Source: Methylovirgula sp. 4M-Z18 (lineage in GTDB: Bacteria; Pseudomonadota; Alphaproteobacteria; Rhizobiales; Beijerinckiaceae). From it: a stretch of 64,000 nt of DNA. Shown here in pieces: positions 63,792-64,000 of this stretch (position 1 is the stretch's first letter; the number at the start of each line of letters is the position of its first letter). The notes beneath the pieces were generated by a model. That model was not told the DNA's origin and did no database searches. It saw only the letters and a program-made list of their open reading frames with translations. The position numbers were made by a program, and so were the translations under genes. The stretch lies in NCBI RefSeq assembly GCF_037890675.1, contig NZ_CP149574.1, positions 4,750,874 through 4,814,873 on the forward strand, given 5' to 3'.

Positions 63792-64000
63792 GTGGCGATC
63801 GTATCGAAGGCCGACGATGGCGCCGCGGCGCCGCGCAAGCGCTGGGGGCAAGGCTGGGCGACGGCCGCCCTGCTGACGCCGGCCTATGCGTGGCTGTTGC
63901 TGGCAGTTTTCCTGCCGCTCTGTGCCATGCTGTTTTTCAGCTTCCTCAAGAGCTCGCCCGTGCCGGGGCGACCGCTGATCTATACGGTCGACAATTATCT
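63792..64000 (+). CDS. ABC permease (PotB-like), 5' part
   Basis: The frame opens at GTG 63792, 2 nt after AGGAGGAGCG, and runs off the window. The visible 69 residues are an Arg-rich cytoplasmic start and a first membrane helix (LLTPAYAWLLLAVFLPLCAMLFFSFLKSS), then TVDNYL, as in PotB-type permeases. It completes the transport part of the glycohydrolase-kinase operon; a second permease and ATPase should lie beyond the edge. Confidence 0.85.
   Translation, partial: MAIVSKADDGAAAPRKRWGQGWATAALLTPAYAWLLLAVFLPLCAMLFFSFLKSSPVPGRPLIYTVDNY

Overview
The window is a stretch of chromosome from a high-GC alphaproteobacterium. Hyphomicrobiales (Rhizobiales) is the best fit. The evidence is the gene blocks obgE-proB-proA-nadD-rsfS-rlmH-(envC-like)-ctpA-rppH and argB-ysxC-yidC-rnpA-rpmH, a GTTC-N7-GTTC type LexA box (seen as GAAC-N7-GAAC) ahead of imuA-imuB-dnaE2, and many RIME-like palindromic intergenic repeats. 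Most of it is ordinary core and metabolic DNA. A few AT-richer blocks look acquired.

Layout. 1-2.1 kb: the end of hutU, then hutD and an Rrf2 regulator. 2.1-5.8 kb: a divergent MBL hydrolase/TetR pair, then a YqjI-like PadR regulator and an MFS exporter. 5.9-16.2 kb: a complete reductive pyrimidine catabolism locus with preT-preA, rutR, an N-carbamoyl-beta-alanine amidase, dihydropyrimidinase and a four-gene ABC importer, with two RutR-type operators. 16.2-18.7 kb: dadA and a membrane zinc-ribbon protein. 18.8-31.6 kb: the obgE to rppH housekeeping run, interrupted by small AT-rich genes and a KefC-type antiporter. 31.5-38.4 kb: DMT transporter, hisE, a serine hydrolase, a DUF3829-like protein and a TPP riboswitch with thiC. 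38.6-40.6 kb: an AT-rich block with an ABM-domain protein and a LysR regulator, then a second ABM-domain protein. 40.6-43.0 kb: a divergent DMT exporter/MocR pair. 43.0-45.1 kb: an AT-rich two-gene defence cassette. 45.1-52.6 kb: M20 amidohydrolase, LysR, HAD nucleotidase and the argB-to-rpmH block. 52.8-54.4 kb: small hypothetical genes and a RelE/RelB toxin-antitoxin pair beside a VapC remnant. 54.6-60.3 kb: the SOS mutasome imuA-imuB-dnaE2. 60.5-64 kb: ADP-ribosylglycohydrolase, PfkB kinase and a polyamine-type ABC importer cut by the window end.

The most notable item is the two-gene cassette at 42979-44751. It pairs a CD-NTase-like nucleotidyltransferase (GS...DVD...D active site) with a small protein of two membrane helices followed by a predicted beta-rich domain, like the CBASS effector Cap15 (SMODS-associated 2TM-beta family). 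I read it as a minimal type I CBASS anti-phage system, with the effector gene first. The second most interesting is the 60.5-64 kb operon, whose enzyme combination suggests uptake of an N-glycoside, hydrolysis of it and phosphorylation of the released sugar. No tRNA, rRNA, CRISPR array, prophage or intact insertion sequence was seen.
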